This document shows, piece after piece, positions 26,269 through 35,826 of a stretch of DNA of 64,000 bases. Numbering within the stretch: position 1 is the stretch's first letter; each line of letters starts with the position of its first letter. The stretch comes from Anaerolineales bacterium UBA6055 (lineage in GTDB: Bacteria; Chloroflexota; Anaerolineae; Aggregatilineales; Phototrophicaceae), in contig DIYL01000055.1 of the NCBI GenBank assembly GCA_002428985.1, forward strand, positions 224,327 through 288,326. The letters are read 5' to 3'. A program made the translations under genes and the position numbers. The notes under the pieces are model-generated. The model searched no databases and was not told the DNA's origin. It saw only the letters and a program-made list of their open reading frames with translations.

Positions 26269-28551
26269 TTATATATTGACCTCTTCGACAAATGATTCTG
26301 GTTTGTCAGCTTTTTGGATGTGTGCAGTAACGGATTTATATGCGGGGATCTTAGCCAGTGGTGACAGCGCATCTGGGTCTAATAAAACATTACCTTCCGG
26401 CCAATAAACTTGAATCGTGTTATCGTCAATCTCAGCAAATCGCACAATCCCATAATAATCCCCAAACATATTATGCAGATGTATCGTATCATTCTCGTGT
26501 AATGATAATCGTCTTGCAGCATCAGCAGACATTAACACAGCATCACGCCCTTCTTTGTTGAGCGCATCAATCTCAGCATGAAGGATGCTGTTAAATTGTT
26601 TACCACGTCGCGTCACAATAATGAACTCATTTGCCTCAAGAGGGCGATTGGGAATCTGCGTTGCCTTAAAATGTGCCTTACCATCGTCTGTAGGGAAGTT
26701 CCAATCCTTACAAAGCGTATCACCACCATATTGGAAGTAGTCGCCTTCTTTTTTCAGATGTTGAATCCCATCATAGAAACCAACAACTTTTGCGATTTCA
26801 TCACGAATCGTTTGTGTCGATTTGAATTGCACCTTATCAGTGAAGTCAGGTTTAACCTGTGCCGCAATAGATCCCATCACATCCCATTCACTACGTGCCT
26901 GTTCAATTCGATGTCCATCAATCGTTGGACTAAAGATCACGCGGCGTTCAGTTGAAGTCTCGGTTACGCCGCCGTCAATTTCATAACGTGTTTTCGCAGG
27001 CAAAACAATCACTGTTTCAGCCGGATCAACTAACATTTGGTTCGACAGCGTGATATCCATATGCACTCGTAATGGTATATTCGCTAATGTTTCACGCATT
27101 CCTTTAGGATTTGGCATCACTTCGCGGAAGTTACCACCAACCGCAAACAATAGGTCAAGATTGCCATGTTTAGCCGCATCTAGCATTTCAGGTGTGGTTA
27201 GACCTATCGTTGTGGGAATATCAAAACCATATTGTTCTGCAAGAGCACTTGCATTTTCCTCTGTAATATCTTTTCCACCGGGTAATACTGTGGCATATGC
27301 ACCCATTTCTGCGCCACCTTGCACACCAGAATGACCACGAATTGGCATCAGCCCACATCCTTCCCGTCCGACAAAGCCCTTCGTCAATGCCAGATTGATA
27401 ATCGCGTGGACGTTGTCTTCACCGGTTGTGTGCTGCGTAATCCCCATCCCCCACACAAAGACAGCTTTTTCCGCATCGCGTATCATTTCTGCATACGCCC
27501 GCATCTCAGACTGCGGTAGACCGCTTGCATGCTCAAGTTCAGCCCATGTCAGACTATCCAAGTATGCTTTGAGGTCGTTAAACCCATCGGTGTATTCAGC
27601 AACAAATTCGGGATCATACCATTCTTCTTCGATAATTGTCTTCACAGTCCCATGCAAGAATGCCATATCACCACCAGCCTGTACCTGAAAGAAGCGATCT
27701 GTCATCTTCGTACCAAACATGGCACTTTCGACATCACTCGGAATCCAGTATTTTTCCATCCCGGGTTCGCGGTAGGGATTCACAACAGCTATTTTTGTGC
27801 CTGCTTTTTTAGCATGATATAGGTATTTCATAACAACAGGTTGATTATTCGCGACGTTCGATCCAAAGAATGTAACTAAATCTGTACCGATCATGTCACT
27901 GTATGAGCAGGTGGTTGCCGCTACCCCTAATGCAGATTTCAACCCGAATGTACTCGGCGAGTGGCAAATACGAGCAGCATTATCAATATTATTTGTTCCC
28001 AGAGCGCGGACTGCTTTTTGGAAAGCATAGTATGTTTCATTAGGAATGCCACGACTCGTCAAGTAATAATAGGTACGATCCGGTGTTGTCGATTTAATTT
28101 TATCCGCAATCAGGGTAATTGCATCATCCCAACTCATTGGAGTAAATCCATCATCGCCTTTACGTCGAATCATCGGTTGGGGGATGCGTCCCATCTCCCG
28201 CAAGTCGCGCGATCGCATGTTTTTGAGAGCACTTACATCTGATAATTTACTTGTATCTAATTCTGACATGGTGTTGAGACGTAACAACCGTAAACGTACA
28301 TTGCATAAATGCACACCATCGATTGTCCAATCTTTCATACCAGTTGTCCCGAGCGCGCACCCGTCACATACCCCGTGGTTTAGTATCTTCCACGCATAAG
28401 ATAAATTATCGCGGTTTTCCCATAGAGCACGGAATACCTCCATAAAATTATCAACCTTAGTAAAGGGGATACGTGTTGCCCATGTTTTTGGATTCCAACC
28501 GTGTTTTGGTGGACGAACAGCACGTTTGGGTTCGCTACGGAAATAAAACAT
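26269..28551 (-). CDS. YdeP/FdhF-family molybdopterin oxidoreductase
   Basis: The 760-residue size matches the YdeP-type family (formate dehydrogenase alpha-like). CDGCALG (~62-68) is the N-terminal cysteine motif; ARICHSPSTFGLKSALG places a cysteine where FdhF-type enzymes carry selenocysteine or cysteine as the Mo ligand; GMGITQHTTGEDNV and the C-terminal molydopterin-binding domain complete the fold. There is no Tat signal, so it is cytoplasmic. Family members are linked to acid resistance in Escherichia coli, substrate unknown. It is monocistronic and convergent with the serine dehydratase gene. Confidence 0.85.
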   Translation of the reverse strand: MFYFRSEPKRAVRPPKHGWNPKTWATRIPFTKVDNFMEVFRALWENRDNLSYAWKILNHGVCDGCALGTTGMKDWTIDGVHLCNVRLRLLRLNTMSELDTSKLSDVSALKNMRSRDLREMGRIPQPMIRRKGDDGFTPMSWDDAITLIADKIKSTTPDRTYYYLTSRGIPNETYYAFQKAVRALGTNNIDNAARICHSPSTFGLKSALGVAATTCSYSDMIGTDLVTFFGSNVANNQPVVMKYLYHAKKAGTKIAVVNPYREPGMEKYWIPSDVESAMFGTKMTDRFFQVQAGGDMAFLHGTVKTIIEEEWYDPEFVAEYTDGFNDLKAYLDSLTWAELEHASGLPQSEMRAYAEMIRDAEKAVFVWGMGITQHTTGEDNVHAIINLALTKGFVGREGCGLMPIRGHSGVQGGAEMGAYATVLPGGKDITEENASALAEQYGFDIPTTIGLTTPEMLDAAKHGNLDLLFAVGGNFREVMPNPKGMRETLANIPLRVHMDITLSNQMLVDPAETVIVLPAKTRYEIDGGVTETSTERRVIFSPTIDGHRIEQARSEWDVMGSIAAQVKPDFTDKVQFKSTQTIRDEIAKVVGFYDGIQHLKKEGDYFQYGGDTLCKDWNFPTDDGKAHFKATQIPNRPLEANEFIIVTRRGKQFNSILHAEIDALNKEGRDAVLMSADAARRLSLHENDTIHLHNMFGDYYGIVRFAEIDDNTIQVYWPEGNVLLDPDALSPLAKIPAYKSVTAHIQKADKPESFVEEVNI

Positions 28552-28717
28552 TATGAGTCCTTCTTGGGTTTTGTCATAATAAGTATTGTCAAGTCTTTAC
28601 CTCATTATCGCCCAGTTGACATGATTTGTCACATAACCTGCGGAAGAACCTCTATGATCAATCATATGTCTTCGCAGTACGATATAGATACTTATTGTAT
28701 AGATAGAGGAAGGTCAT

Positions 28718-29191
28718 ATGAATCAGCATAGGACAAGACATCATAGCCCTAACTTAGTGCAACGGGCAGGTAGTCTATTTGAGTGGATATTCATTAAAGC
28801 CAAAATCAAAGGTTGGATTGCTAAAATTACAGGAGAGTCACGCACGATTCGTTATCTGGATTCGATGGTCGAGACGATGGATGACGTAGAAGTGGAACAC
28901 CTTGGTGTGCATCCGATTCGTGTAGAAAACATCGTCGGTACACAAGGTCGCATGAACTACGACAAAGAATTCTTTCCGCTACAACATCGAGATAAAAAAC
29001 GGTGGATGAGTGTTGCAGTCGCAATGATGTCAGACATCACCAGCCTATCACCGATTTCAGTGGTGCAGGTTGGTGATGAATACTTTACATCAGATGGCAA
29101 TCATCGTGTGTCGGTAGCGCGTGCCCTCAACAAACTTTACATGGATGCCGATATTACCCGCTGGACACAAGACACTACTACACAACATTAA
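28718..29191 (+). CDS. Small protein with a ParB-like DGNHR motif
   Basis: The 157-residue protein has a strong ribosome site (GAGGAAGG) and a C-terminal SPISVVQVGDEYFTSDGNHR followed by VSVARAL (~111-137), the core of the ParB/Srx-like fold that binds nucleotides. The N-terminal basic part is unknown. It overlaps convergently by 4 bp with the next gene. Function unknown; many such stand-alone proteins are not partition factors. Confidence 0.7.
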   Translation: MNQHRTRHHSPNLVQRAGSLFEWIFIKAKIKGWIAKITGESRTIRYLDSMVETMDDVEVEHLGVHPIRVENIVGTQGRMNYDKEFFPLQHRDKKRWMSVAVAMMSDITSLSPISVVQVGDEYFTSDGNHRVSVARALNKLYMDADITRWTQDTTTQH

Positions 29192-30168
29192 GCCTTATCA
29201 TAAACCTCTGGATTAACAACAAACTCAGGTCGTTCTCCATTCAATACAGCCAGTGCATTTTGTGAAGCCATCAATCCCATTCGTAGTGTTGTCTGCTCAG
29301 TCGATGATCCCGCATGCGGTGTCGAGATAAAATTATCATGTTGAATCAGTGGGTTACCAATCGACGGTTCTTCCGCAAACGCATCAAATGCTGCACCTGC
29401 AATTGTTCTGCTGATAAGTGCATCATTTAGCGCAACTTCATCGACCACACCACCGCGTGCGGTATTGATGAGAAATGCTGTATTTTTCATTTTAGAAAGC
29501 GCATCAGCATCAATCATATTAGCGGTTTGAGGCAATAATGGGAGGTGTAAACTGACAAAATCGCTATCTGTCAAAATGCGTTCTACCTCAGACGATTGGC
29601 ACGGTACACGATTCAGAAAATCATCTGATGGCGCATATGGATCATAAAACAAAATTGTCATACCAAATACATTAGCGAGTTCTGCAACCCGTTGACCAAT
29701 CCGCCCCATACCGAGTATGCCGAGGGTCTTGCCTGCTAGCTCAACCCCTTTGAGCAATGACCAATCTTCCCCACGTACTTGACGATCTTGACGCGGAATA
29801 TTGCGTGATAAGGACAGCATAAAGCCAAGTGCTAGCTCGGCAACTGCATTGGCGTTTCCGCCGGGTGTATTAGTAACAACAATCCCTTTATCAGTCGCAG
29901 CAGCAAGATCGACTTTATCAACTCCAACCCCATAGCGTGAGACAACTTTCAGTTTGTTCGCTTTTGAAAAAGCTTCTGCACTAACATCATCTACACCTAG
30001 AATTGCCGCATCTATATCAACTAGCAAATCAGCTAGTTCATGAGCTTCCACAGGACGCTGAAATGGACTATCAACCATCTCATACCCTGCGTCAATCAAT
30101 ATCTGTTTATGCTCGCCTTCCATCCGGCGGAACGAGCGCGTTGTGATTAAAATTTTACCCTTAGACAT
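29188..30168 (-). CDS. D-2-hydroxyacid dehydrogenase (phosphoglycerate dehydrogenase-like)
   Basis: The 326-residue protein has the family's NAD motif LGILGMGRIGQRVAEL, the catalytic Arg region NTARGGVVDEVAL, the Glu of AFAEEP and the His of STPHAGSSTEQ. Start at 30168 is favoured because the upstream gene ends 8 bases earlier with an AGG in between, and because MSKGKILITTRSF aligns with the family start. It is the last gene of the operon with KDPG aldolase and phosphoglucose isomerase and probably reduces a keto-acid made there. Confidence 0.87.
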   Translation of the reverse strand: MSKGKILITTRSFRRMEGEHKQILIDAGYEMVDSPFQRPVEAHELADLLVDIDAAILGVDDVSAEAFSKANKLKVVSRYGVGVDKVDLAAATDKGIVVTNTPGGNANAVAELALGFMLSLSRNIPRQDRQVRGEDWSLLKGVELAGKTLGILGMGRIGQRVAELANVFGMTILFYDPYAPSDDFLNRVPCQSSEVERILTDSDFVSLHLPLLPQTANMIDADALSKMKNTAFLINTARGGVVDEVALNDALISRTIAGAAFDAFAEEPSIGNPLIQHDNFISTPHAGSSTEQTTLRMGLMASQNALAVLNGERPEFVVNPEVYDKA

Positions 30169-30175
30169 TGTTAAC

Positions 30176-30751
30176 CTAATCGTATTTCGGGTTATCAATA
30201 ACTTGCAGGTGACCATCTTTTTCGACAATCAACTGACGAAAGCCATCGCGTTCAATTGTGCCATAATCATGTCCTGCTTCACCTGCCCATGCAGCGAAGA
30301 AGACAAATGGTTCAGAACCCGTATTGATTGTGCGATGCGCCCAGTAGGGTGGGACGTAAGCAGCAGTACCGGGTTTCATCGCGATTGCGCTCGATTCACC
30401 AGATTCAGTTTGCATCACCAAATAACCTTCACCAGATAAGCCGACATAGACTTCACCTTGGTCACGTTGGGCATGATAATGCCCTTTGGTCATAAAATAT
30501 TCGTCACCAATTTTGCCGGGATAGATTTTGGTGGTGCAGTGCAAGATATGTCCTTCTACTTCAGGTAATTCTGTGACGTGCACTTCATAAATTATCGGAT
30601 CGTCACCACTATCTAGTAAGGCTTGTGCCGCCTCAACATCAGCATACATCGTCGCCATGTTGCTAAGCTTACGTGTGATGATATCGCGTGTTGGTGAAAA
30701 TACCCCTGTTTGTAAATCAACTTCGGTTTTGAATGGTTGCATAATTTCCAT
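30176..30751 (-). CDS. Cupin-type (archaeal-like) glucose-6-phosphate isomerase
   Basis: The 191-residue protein carries the cPGI signature TKGHYHAQRDQGEVYVGLSG with metal ligands His, His and Glu and a later His in YWAHRTIN. These metal-dependent enzymes interconvert glucose-6- and fructose-6-phosphate and occur mainly in Archaea, with scattered bacterial copies, unlike the large SIS-fold Pgi. Start at 30751, with GGGGA upstream, is preferred to 30790. It lies between KDPG aldolase (10 bp gap) and the hydroxyacid dehydrogenase (7 bp gap). Confidence 0.85.
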   Translation of the reverse strand: MEIMQPFKTEVDLQTGVFSPTRDIITRKLSNMATMYADVEAAQALLDSGDDPIIYEVHVTELPEVEGHILHCTTKIYPGKIGDEYFMTKGHYHAQRDQGEVYVGLSGEGYLVMQTESGESSAIAMKPGTAAYVPPYWAHRTINTGSEPFVFFAAWAGEAGHDYGTIERDGFRQLIVEKDGHLQVIDNPKYD

Positions 30752-30761
30752 GTGTGTTCCC

Positions 30762-31433
30762 CTATGCCCGAATTTGTTTAATAAGTTCAAGCGTATCTGT
30801 TGTCAATTTTTCAATCTCGCCAAATTCACCTGCATTGACCCAATCTTTTTTGACGAGTCCACTCCCCATACCGACGCAAGCAACTCCTGCATCAAACCAT
30901 GTGCGGAGGTTATCTTCTTCAGCTTTGACACCACCAGTTGGCATAATTTTTGACCACGGGCGCGGTCCTAGGACAGCTTTGACAAAACCAGGTCCACCGA
31001 CCGAGCTACCGGGGAACGCCTTGACAATTTCTGCGCCATATTCTTCGGCAACAGCGATTTCATTTAATGTGCCACATCCGGGCATATAGCCGAGTTTACG
31101 TTTGTTACAAAAGCGGGCGACATCTTCACTGAATGTTGGTCCAACGATGAAGTTTGCACCATGTGCCGCATACATCGCCGCCGTAGGTGCATCTTCAACT
31201 GAGCCAATCCCGATAATCATCTCAGGGTGATTGTTGATGCCATACTTTACCAACTCGCTAAATACTTCGATTGCAAAATCACCGCGATTGGTGAATTCTA
31301 GTACACGACTCCCACCATTTGCTAAAGCAGAGAGTAGATTCTTTGCAGTCTCAAGATCACCATGATAAAAAAGTGGAACCATCCCATCTTCAATCACAGT
31401 ATTGAATACAGTTAAACGATCAAATTGTGCCAT
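30762..31433 (-). CDS. eda: KDPG/KHG aldolase
   Basis: The 223-residue TIM-barrel protein has LEFTNRGDFA with the usual Arg, IGIGSVEDA, and the Schiff-base lysine in AEIVKAFPGSSVGGPGFVKA. It splits 2-keto-3-deoxy-6-phosphogluconate (or 4-hydroxy-2-oxoglutarate) to pyruvate plus an aldehyde, the last step of the Entner-Doudoroff route. GGAGAG lies 5-6 bases before the ATG. It overlaps no neighbour but sits in a tight operon with phosphoglucose isomerase. Confidence 0.87.
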   Translation of the reverse strand: MAQFDRLTVFNTVIEDGMVPLFYHGDLETAKNLLSALANGGSRVLEFTNRGDFAIEVFSELVKYGINNHPEMIIGIGSVEDAPTAAMYAAHGANFIVGPTFSEDVARFCNKRKLGYMPGCGTLNEIAVAEEYGAEIVKAFPGSSVGGPGFVKAVLGPRPWSKIMPTGGVKAEEDNLRTWFDAGVACVGMGSGLVKKDWVNAGEFGEIEKLTTDTLELIKQIRA

Positions 31434-31508
31434 GTTTCTCTCCTAATAATTGTTGATCATTTGTTTTCACAAGTACATTTAACCAAATGCCCGAGGTACA
31501 ATCTATAA

Positions 31509-32483
31509 TTATTTGCGTGTTTCCGATGCGGCATCGTCAAGTTGTTGGATGATGTTGGGTGTTAACTCAACATCAAATACCCGAGAAATCACTTGCGACC
31601 AGCCATGAATAAAATACACCCAGCCATCTTCGATGATCAAATTACGTGCATCCGCTTGGGTTTGCGCTTGGGTCATGAACGTACGTTCACCACGATAATT
31701 GAGTTCCCACACCAAACCATTTTGCGGAAATATGCCTGCATCAGTTAATGGCGATCCGGGACGATCTTTACCCAATCCAGTCGCATTAATCACAAGTGAC
31801 CCATCAGATAAATCACCCAACATCTTATCATTAGCTTCAGCACTATCTGACAGATGATATTCAAATTCAATCTTTGTATCGAGCTTGGCATGAATTGTTT
31901 TAATCGCATCCAGACGTTCTTGCAAAATATCGACGAGGATAAATTTACGCGGATGATTCTCGGTTTGTTCTCCCATATAGACGCTAATCGCAATTGCCGC
32001 ACCACCTGCCCCCAAACACAAAACATCGGCAGTTGTATCTGTCCAGTGATTCTGTGGTACAAAATGGTCTAATGTCAACCCTGATGAAATCGGATCTACT
32101 GCATAGCCATTCAGTTCATCATTATGTAAGGCAATGCCAGACACTTCCTCGCAGATGTCAGCATAATTATCGAGGCGATCAAACATATCACGGCAAGCGT
32201 TTAGGAGGTCTATTTTATGTGTTGTGACTAGTGCGCCTTTAGACATCGGATCATCTATGACATGTTGTACAATTGCACGATATTTTTCTGCAGGTGCATG
32301 AATCGGTGCATCATATCCGACAATTTGTGCATTGAGGTTCAAAATATCCGACCATTTAGGGAACACCTTCATAATCGAAGATTGTGTGGTCGTCACACCT
32401 ACGAAGTACATTGTGGGTTGGGTTTGTTTTTGGAGTGCAGATTCAGTCATATATGTCAAACTTTCTGGCTCGATGGCTAACAT
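31509..32483 (-). CDS. Shikimate/quinate dehydrogenase-like oxidoreductase
   Basis: The 324-residue protein shows an AroE-type substrate domain with GALVTTHKIDLL (the lysine is catalytic in shikimate dehydrogenase) and a Rossmann motif LCLGAGGAAIAISVY. VINATGLGKDRPGSPL corresponds to the NATPVG region of AroE. Because it leads a sugar catabolism operon and is longer than AroE, it may act on a sugar-derived compound rather than in aromatic synthesis. The start is uncertain (32483 or 32450). Confidence 0.7.
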   Translation of the reverse strand: MLAIEPESLTYMTESALQKQTQPTMYFVGVTTTQSSIMKVFPKWSDILNLNAQIVGYDAPIHAPAEKYRAIVQHVIDDPMSKGALVTTHKIDLLNACRDMFDRLDNYADICEEVSGIALHNDELNGYAVDPISSGLTLDHFVPQNHWTDTTADVLCLGAGGAAIAISVYMGEQTENHPRKFILVDILQERLDAIKTIHAKLDTKIEFEYHLSDSAEANDKMLGDLSDGSLVINATGLGKDRPGSPLTDAGIFPQNGLVWELNYRGERTFMTQAQTQADARNLIIEDGWVYFIHGWSQVISRVFDVELTPNIIQQLDDAASETRK

Positions 32484-32582
32484 ATGTGCATTCTAACCAC
32501 GACTGCGCCCCGATGCGAGAGCTAACCTATCGGTTATACACATTTCATCGCCTCTTATGCTAAACTAAAATCAACAGTAACC

Positions 32583-33731
32583 ATGAGATTTAGACCTATG
32601 ACGTTCGGACTCAACCATATTATCGCGCCTCAACCGGTGGGGATTTCAGTACAATCCAAAACTGTCGCCGATGTGCTAGCCACAATCGGATTATTACCGC
32701 GCCAAGGTGGTGATGAGCGTCATATCGGCATTAATGAATGGGTTGATCGTGTACGTTTGTCGCTGTCTGAAGATCTGCTCTATAACACAACCCTCGTTAT
32801 CTGGGGACTTGGCATCGAGGGACTGCTGAATGCAGTTGACGATCCGACCGTCTTTGATGACTTTTCAGCTTACCTACAAAAACTCAGTAATGTTAATCCC
32901 GAAAAATTCCGTGATACTTGTCTCCATTGGTTCATAAATTCAGCATATCGTAGAGTTCTTACCGAAGCCACACCTTTCGAGACGGTGGACATGTCGGATT
33001 TATTGGAAGATAGAGCATTTTTCATTGACTATGTGCATCGTAACGTTAAAAAGAACTATCTAGAAGATGCCACTGTAGCAATGGTTGATCTGTATCTCAA
33101 TCCGCAACAAACACATCAACTTGCACTCCAAGTATTGACGGACTTATGGGAGACCTATTTTTGCGACGAATGGACACGTCATCAACGAGACATTCAGCGT
33201 GTAGAAGAGGCATTTAAACATGTCGATACCACTAATGTCCCGACATTCGAAGCTATCCAGATGATTACTGGGCGTGATCTACGTCCCGTGTTTCGTCCGA
33301 CAGAACTATCACAATTTGAGCAACTGATTTTTGTACCGAGTACGCACAATGGTCCGTATGTGGTGTGGTTTGGCAATGATACAACACTGTATGTCATTTT
33401 CACGGCGCGAATGCCTGCCGAAGTACACACAACAGACAAAATAGATAAGCCTGACATCAATGTGTTGATTCAGCGATTTAAAGCACTATCCGATGACAAT
33501 CGGGTGACAGTCTTATTAGCGATACGCGAGCACGGCGAATTGAGCACACAAGATATAATCGAACAATTTGACCTCAATAAGTCGGCAGCATCTCGCTATC
33601 TTGGGCAATTACTTGCCAATGGATTCATCCTTGAACGGCGTGACACCGATGGCAAAACCAAATTTTATAGTATCAATGATGATGTGATTGATGAATTCTT
33701 ACAGTCGATTGCACACTTATTGAAATCCTGA
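32583..33731 (+). CDS. ArsR-type winged-helix regulator with large N-terminal domain
   Basis: The 382-residue protein ends in an ArsR-like DNA-binding domain (~298-382: FKALSDDNRVTVLLAI, STQDIIEQFDLNKSAASRYLGQL, wing RRDTDGKTKFYSI). The first ~290 residues form an unknown, mostly helical domain that may bind an effector. It is divergent from the AroE-like operon 99 bp away, so it may regulate that operon. The start could also be the second ATG at 32598. Confidence 0.75.
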   Translation: MRFRPMTFGLNHIIAPQPVGISVQSKTVADVLATIGLLPRQGGDERHIGINEWVDRVRLSLSEDLLYNTTLVIWGLGIEGLLNAVDDPTVFDDFSAYLQKLSNVNPEKFRDTCLHWFINSAYRRVLTEATPFETVDMSDLLEDRAFFIDYVHRNVKKNYLEDATVAMVDLYLNPQQTHQLALQVLTDLWETYFCDEWTRHQRDIQRVEEAFKHVDTTNVPTFEAIQMITGRDLRPVFRPTELSQFEQLIFVPSTHNGPYVVWFGNDTTLYVIFTARMPAEVHTTDKIDKPDINVLIQRFKALSDDNRVTVLLAIREHGELSTQDIIEQFDLNKSAASRYLGQLLANGFILERRDTDGKTKFYSINDDVIDEFLQSIAHLLKS

Positions 33732-33741
33732 GGGTAACACC

Positions 33742-35826
33742 ATGACTGACAATACAACCTCGCAACCAGATAAAAATTATCTGGAACTCAAAGTTCCGAT
33801 GCCTAGTAGTCTTGCGATACACGGGTTAATCATCATCGGGTTGATCATGTTATCGGTTGCTGTTTATCTCCCGGGATTGCAAGGGGACTTCCTCTATAGT
33901 TGGGATGATCAACGCTATGTAACTGATAATTATCGCATCACTAGTTTATCCCCTGATGGGCTTGAGACGATCTTTACCGAGCCATATTTTGGCACATATA
34001 TTCCAATTACAACGCTATCCTTTGCAGTCGATTATCAAGTGTGGGAGCTTGATCCCTATGGTTACCATCTCACCAATCTAGCGATCCATACCGCCAACGG
34101 TATCCTAGTCTATATCGTATTGTTTATTCTGTTAAAAGCTTCGGGAGCACAAGCCCCAGTGACGATTGTTGCAGGGATCGCTGCATTTTTATTTGTCGTG
34201 CATCCGGTTCAGGTCGAGATTGTCGTATGGATCTCACAACGTAAGGCGCTATTAGGATTATTCTTCACGCTATTAGCCTTCCTCGCTCATATGCGTAGTA
34301 GTCGTGATGGCGCATCCAAGCTGTGGTTGATTGCGAGTTATGTCTTGTTTGGGTTGGCAGTGTTATCTAAAGCTGTGTCGGTCGGTGCACCGATTTGTTT
34401 TGCACTCTACGATTATTTCTGGGCGAATAAGTCCGTCAAAGCAGTCATCGCTCGCAATACAATTCCTATGCTTACTGGAATTGTTGCAGCGTTAGGCGGA
34501 GTTGTTACTCAGGAAGATGTCGGGGCAATTGGTGGTTTCTTCGGCGGAACAATTATCACCCATATCCAAGTTATTTTTATTGCAATCTGGGATTATGTGC
34601 CCAGTCTAGTATTTCCAGTCAATATGAATGCACTCTATCTCTATCCACCAGCAGAAACTTATATTCGCATTCCAGAGACGATTCTTGGTGTGATTGCCTT
34701 TGGTGGATCGTTAGCACTCGGCTTATATGACTGGTGGCGCTGGCGATCAACCAAACAACCGCCACTTATATTGATGACGGTAATGTGGGTATGGGCATTT
34801 TATGCACCTGTCTCTAACATTGTACCGATGCCGATGTTACGCGCCGACCGTTATATGTATGTGCCTGTCATCATGATCTTTGCGCTAGTTGGTTTGGGCA
34901 TTGTTAAATTGTTCTATTGGATGTGGCAACGTGAATCCCGCTGGATAATTCCGACAGTATTTGTACTTCTTGTCGCTTCGGTCGTCATGAACACGAGTAC
35001 AATCCAACACCGTGATGTATGGCGCAATAGCGAGACATTGTGGCAAGATCACCTTCGTGATTATCCCAATAGCGAATCAGGCTTGCTCAATTTAGGGGTC
35101 TATTACTTCAAGGCAGGGCAGTTCGAACAAGCACAACCTCTGTTTGAACGCTTACTCGCAAACGATCCCAACCATAGTAAAGCCAATGAGTTCATGGGTA
35201 ACCTCGCTTTTAATGCTGGTACATACGAAACCGCAGTTAGCTTTTATCAACGTGCAATTGCTGTTGACCGCGCACATTATAGTTATTACGGATTGGGACG
35301 CACCTTACAAAAACTCGAAGATTACCGTGGTGCATACGACGCCTATCTAATGGCAGTTGAGCAAAACCCGCGCTTTCCAGAAGCCCTGCCGTTCCTTGGT
35401 GAGGTCGCAATACGCATTGGTGAACGTGATGTCGCCATTAGTGCGTTGGAGCAGGCGATTCAATTTGGCTCAGCAGATGCCGAATCATACAGCTTTTTGT
35501 GTTTACTACATGGTGGTAATGAGAATTTCGAAACAGCCTTATCTTATTGCCAACAAATGATCACACTCGCACCTGATAATGGACGCTTCGCCGGACGCTA
35601 TGCCCATGTCCTACTGCTCATGGGCAATTACACCGAAGCTTTAGAAATTGCACAGGTTGCGACACAACTATCGCCTAATGAGTCCCTTGGTTTCCGTGCA
35701 TTGGGTGATGCTTATCGTTTATCTGGGGATGCAGACAACGCACGCATCGCTTATCAACAAGCTTTAGAGATTTTTCCAGATAATGCACTCGCCCGCGAAG
35801 GCTTGATGCAATTAAAGGGTAATTAG
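33742..35826 (+). CDS. Tmtc/GT-C-like membrane protein with C-terminal TPRs
   Basis: The 694-residue protein has about ten membrane segments (~25-430) and seven TPR units (~437-690). YSWDDQRYVTDNY carries the acidic Asp-Asp pair (55-56) of GT-C glycosyltransferases, and FVVHPVQVEIVVWISQRKALL is typical of the Tmtc family. Such proteins are predicted to transfer a sugar from a lipid carrier to exported proteins. It follows the regulator gene by 10 bp and its stop overlaps the convergent SDR gene by 4 bp. Acceptor and sugar are unknown. Confidence 0.8.
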   Translation: MTDNTTSQPDKNYLELKVPMPSSLAIHGLIIIGLIMLSVAVYLPGLQGDFLYSWDDQRYVTDNYRITSLSPDGLETIFTEPYFGTYIPITTLSFAVDYQVWELDPYGYHLTNLAIHTANGILVYIVLFILLKASGAQAPVTIVAGIAAFLFVVHPVQVEIVVWISQRKALLGLFFTLLAFLAHMRSSRDGASKLWLIASYVLFGLAVLSKAVSVGAPICFALYDYFWANKSVKAVIARNTIPMLTGIVAALGGVVTQEDVGAIGGFFGGTIITHIQVIFIAIWDYVPSLVFPVNMNALYLYPPAETYIRIPETILGVIAFGGSLALGLYDWWRWRSTKQPPLILMTVMWVWAFYAPVSNIVPMPMLRADRYMYVPVIMIFALVGLGIVKLFYWMWQRESRWIIPTVFVLLVASVVMNTSTIQHRDVWRNSETLWQDHLRDYPNSESGLLNLGVYYFKAGQFEQAQPLFERLLANDPNHSKANEFMGNLAFNAGTYETAVSFYQRAIAVDRAHYSYYGLGRTLQKLEDYRGAYDAYLMAVEQNPRFPEALPFLGEVAIRIGERDVAISALEQAIQFGSADAESYSFLCLLHGGNENFETALSYCQQMITLAPDNGRFAGRYAHVLLLMGNYTEALEIAQVATQLSPNESLGFRALGDAYRLSGDADNARIAYQQALEIFPDNALAREGLMQLKGN

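Noticed and set aside
26269..28551. Formate dehydrogenase assignment for the molybdopterin protein
   Set aside because: Length and CDGCALG fit the YdeP-type branch, and no other formate dehydrogenase subunits or selenocysteine codon are near.
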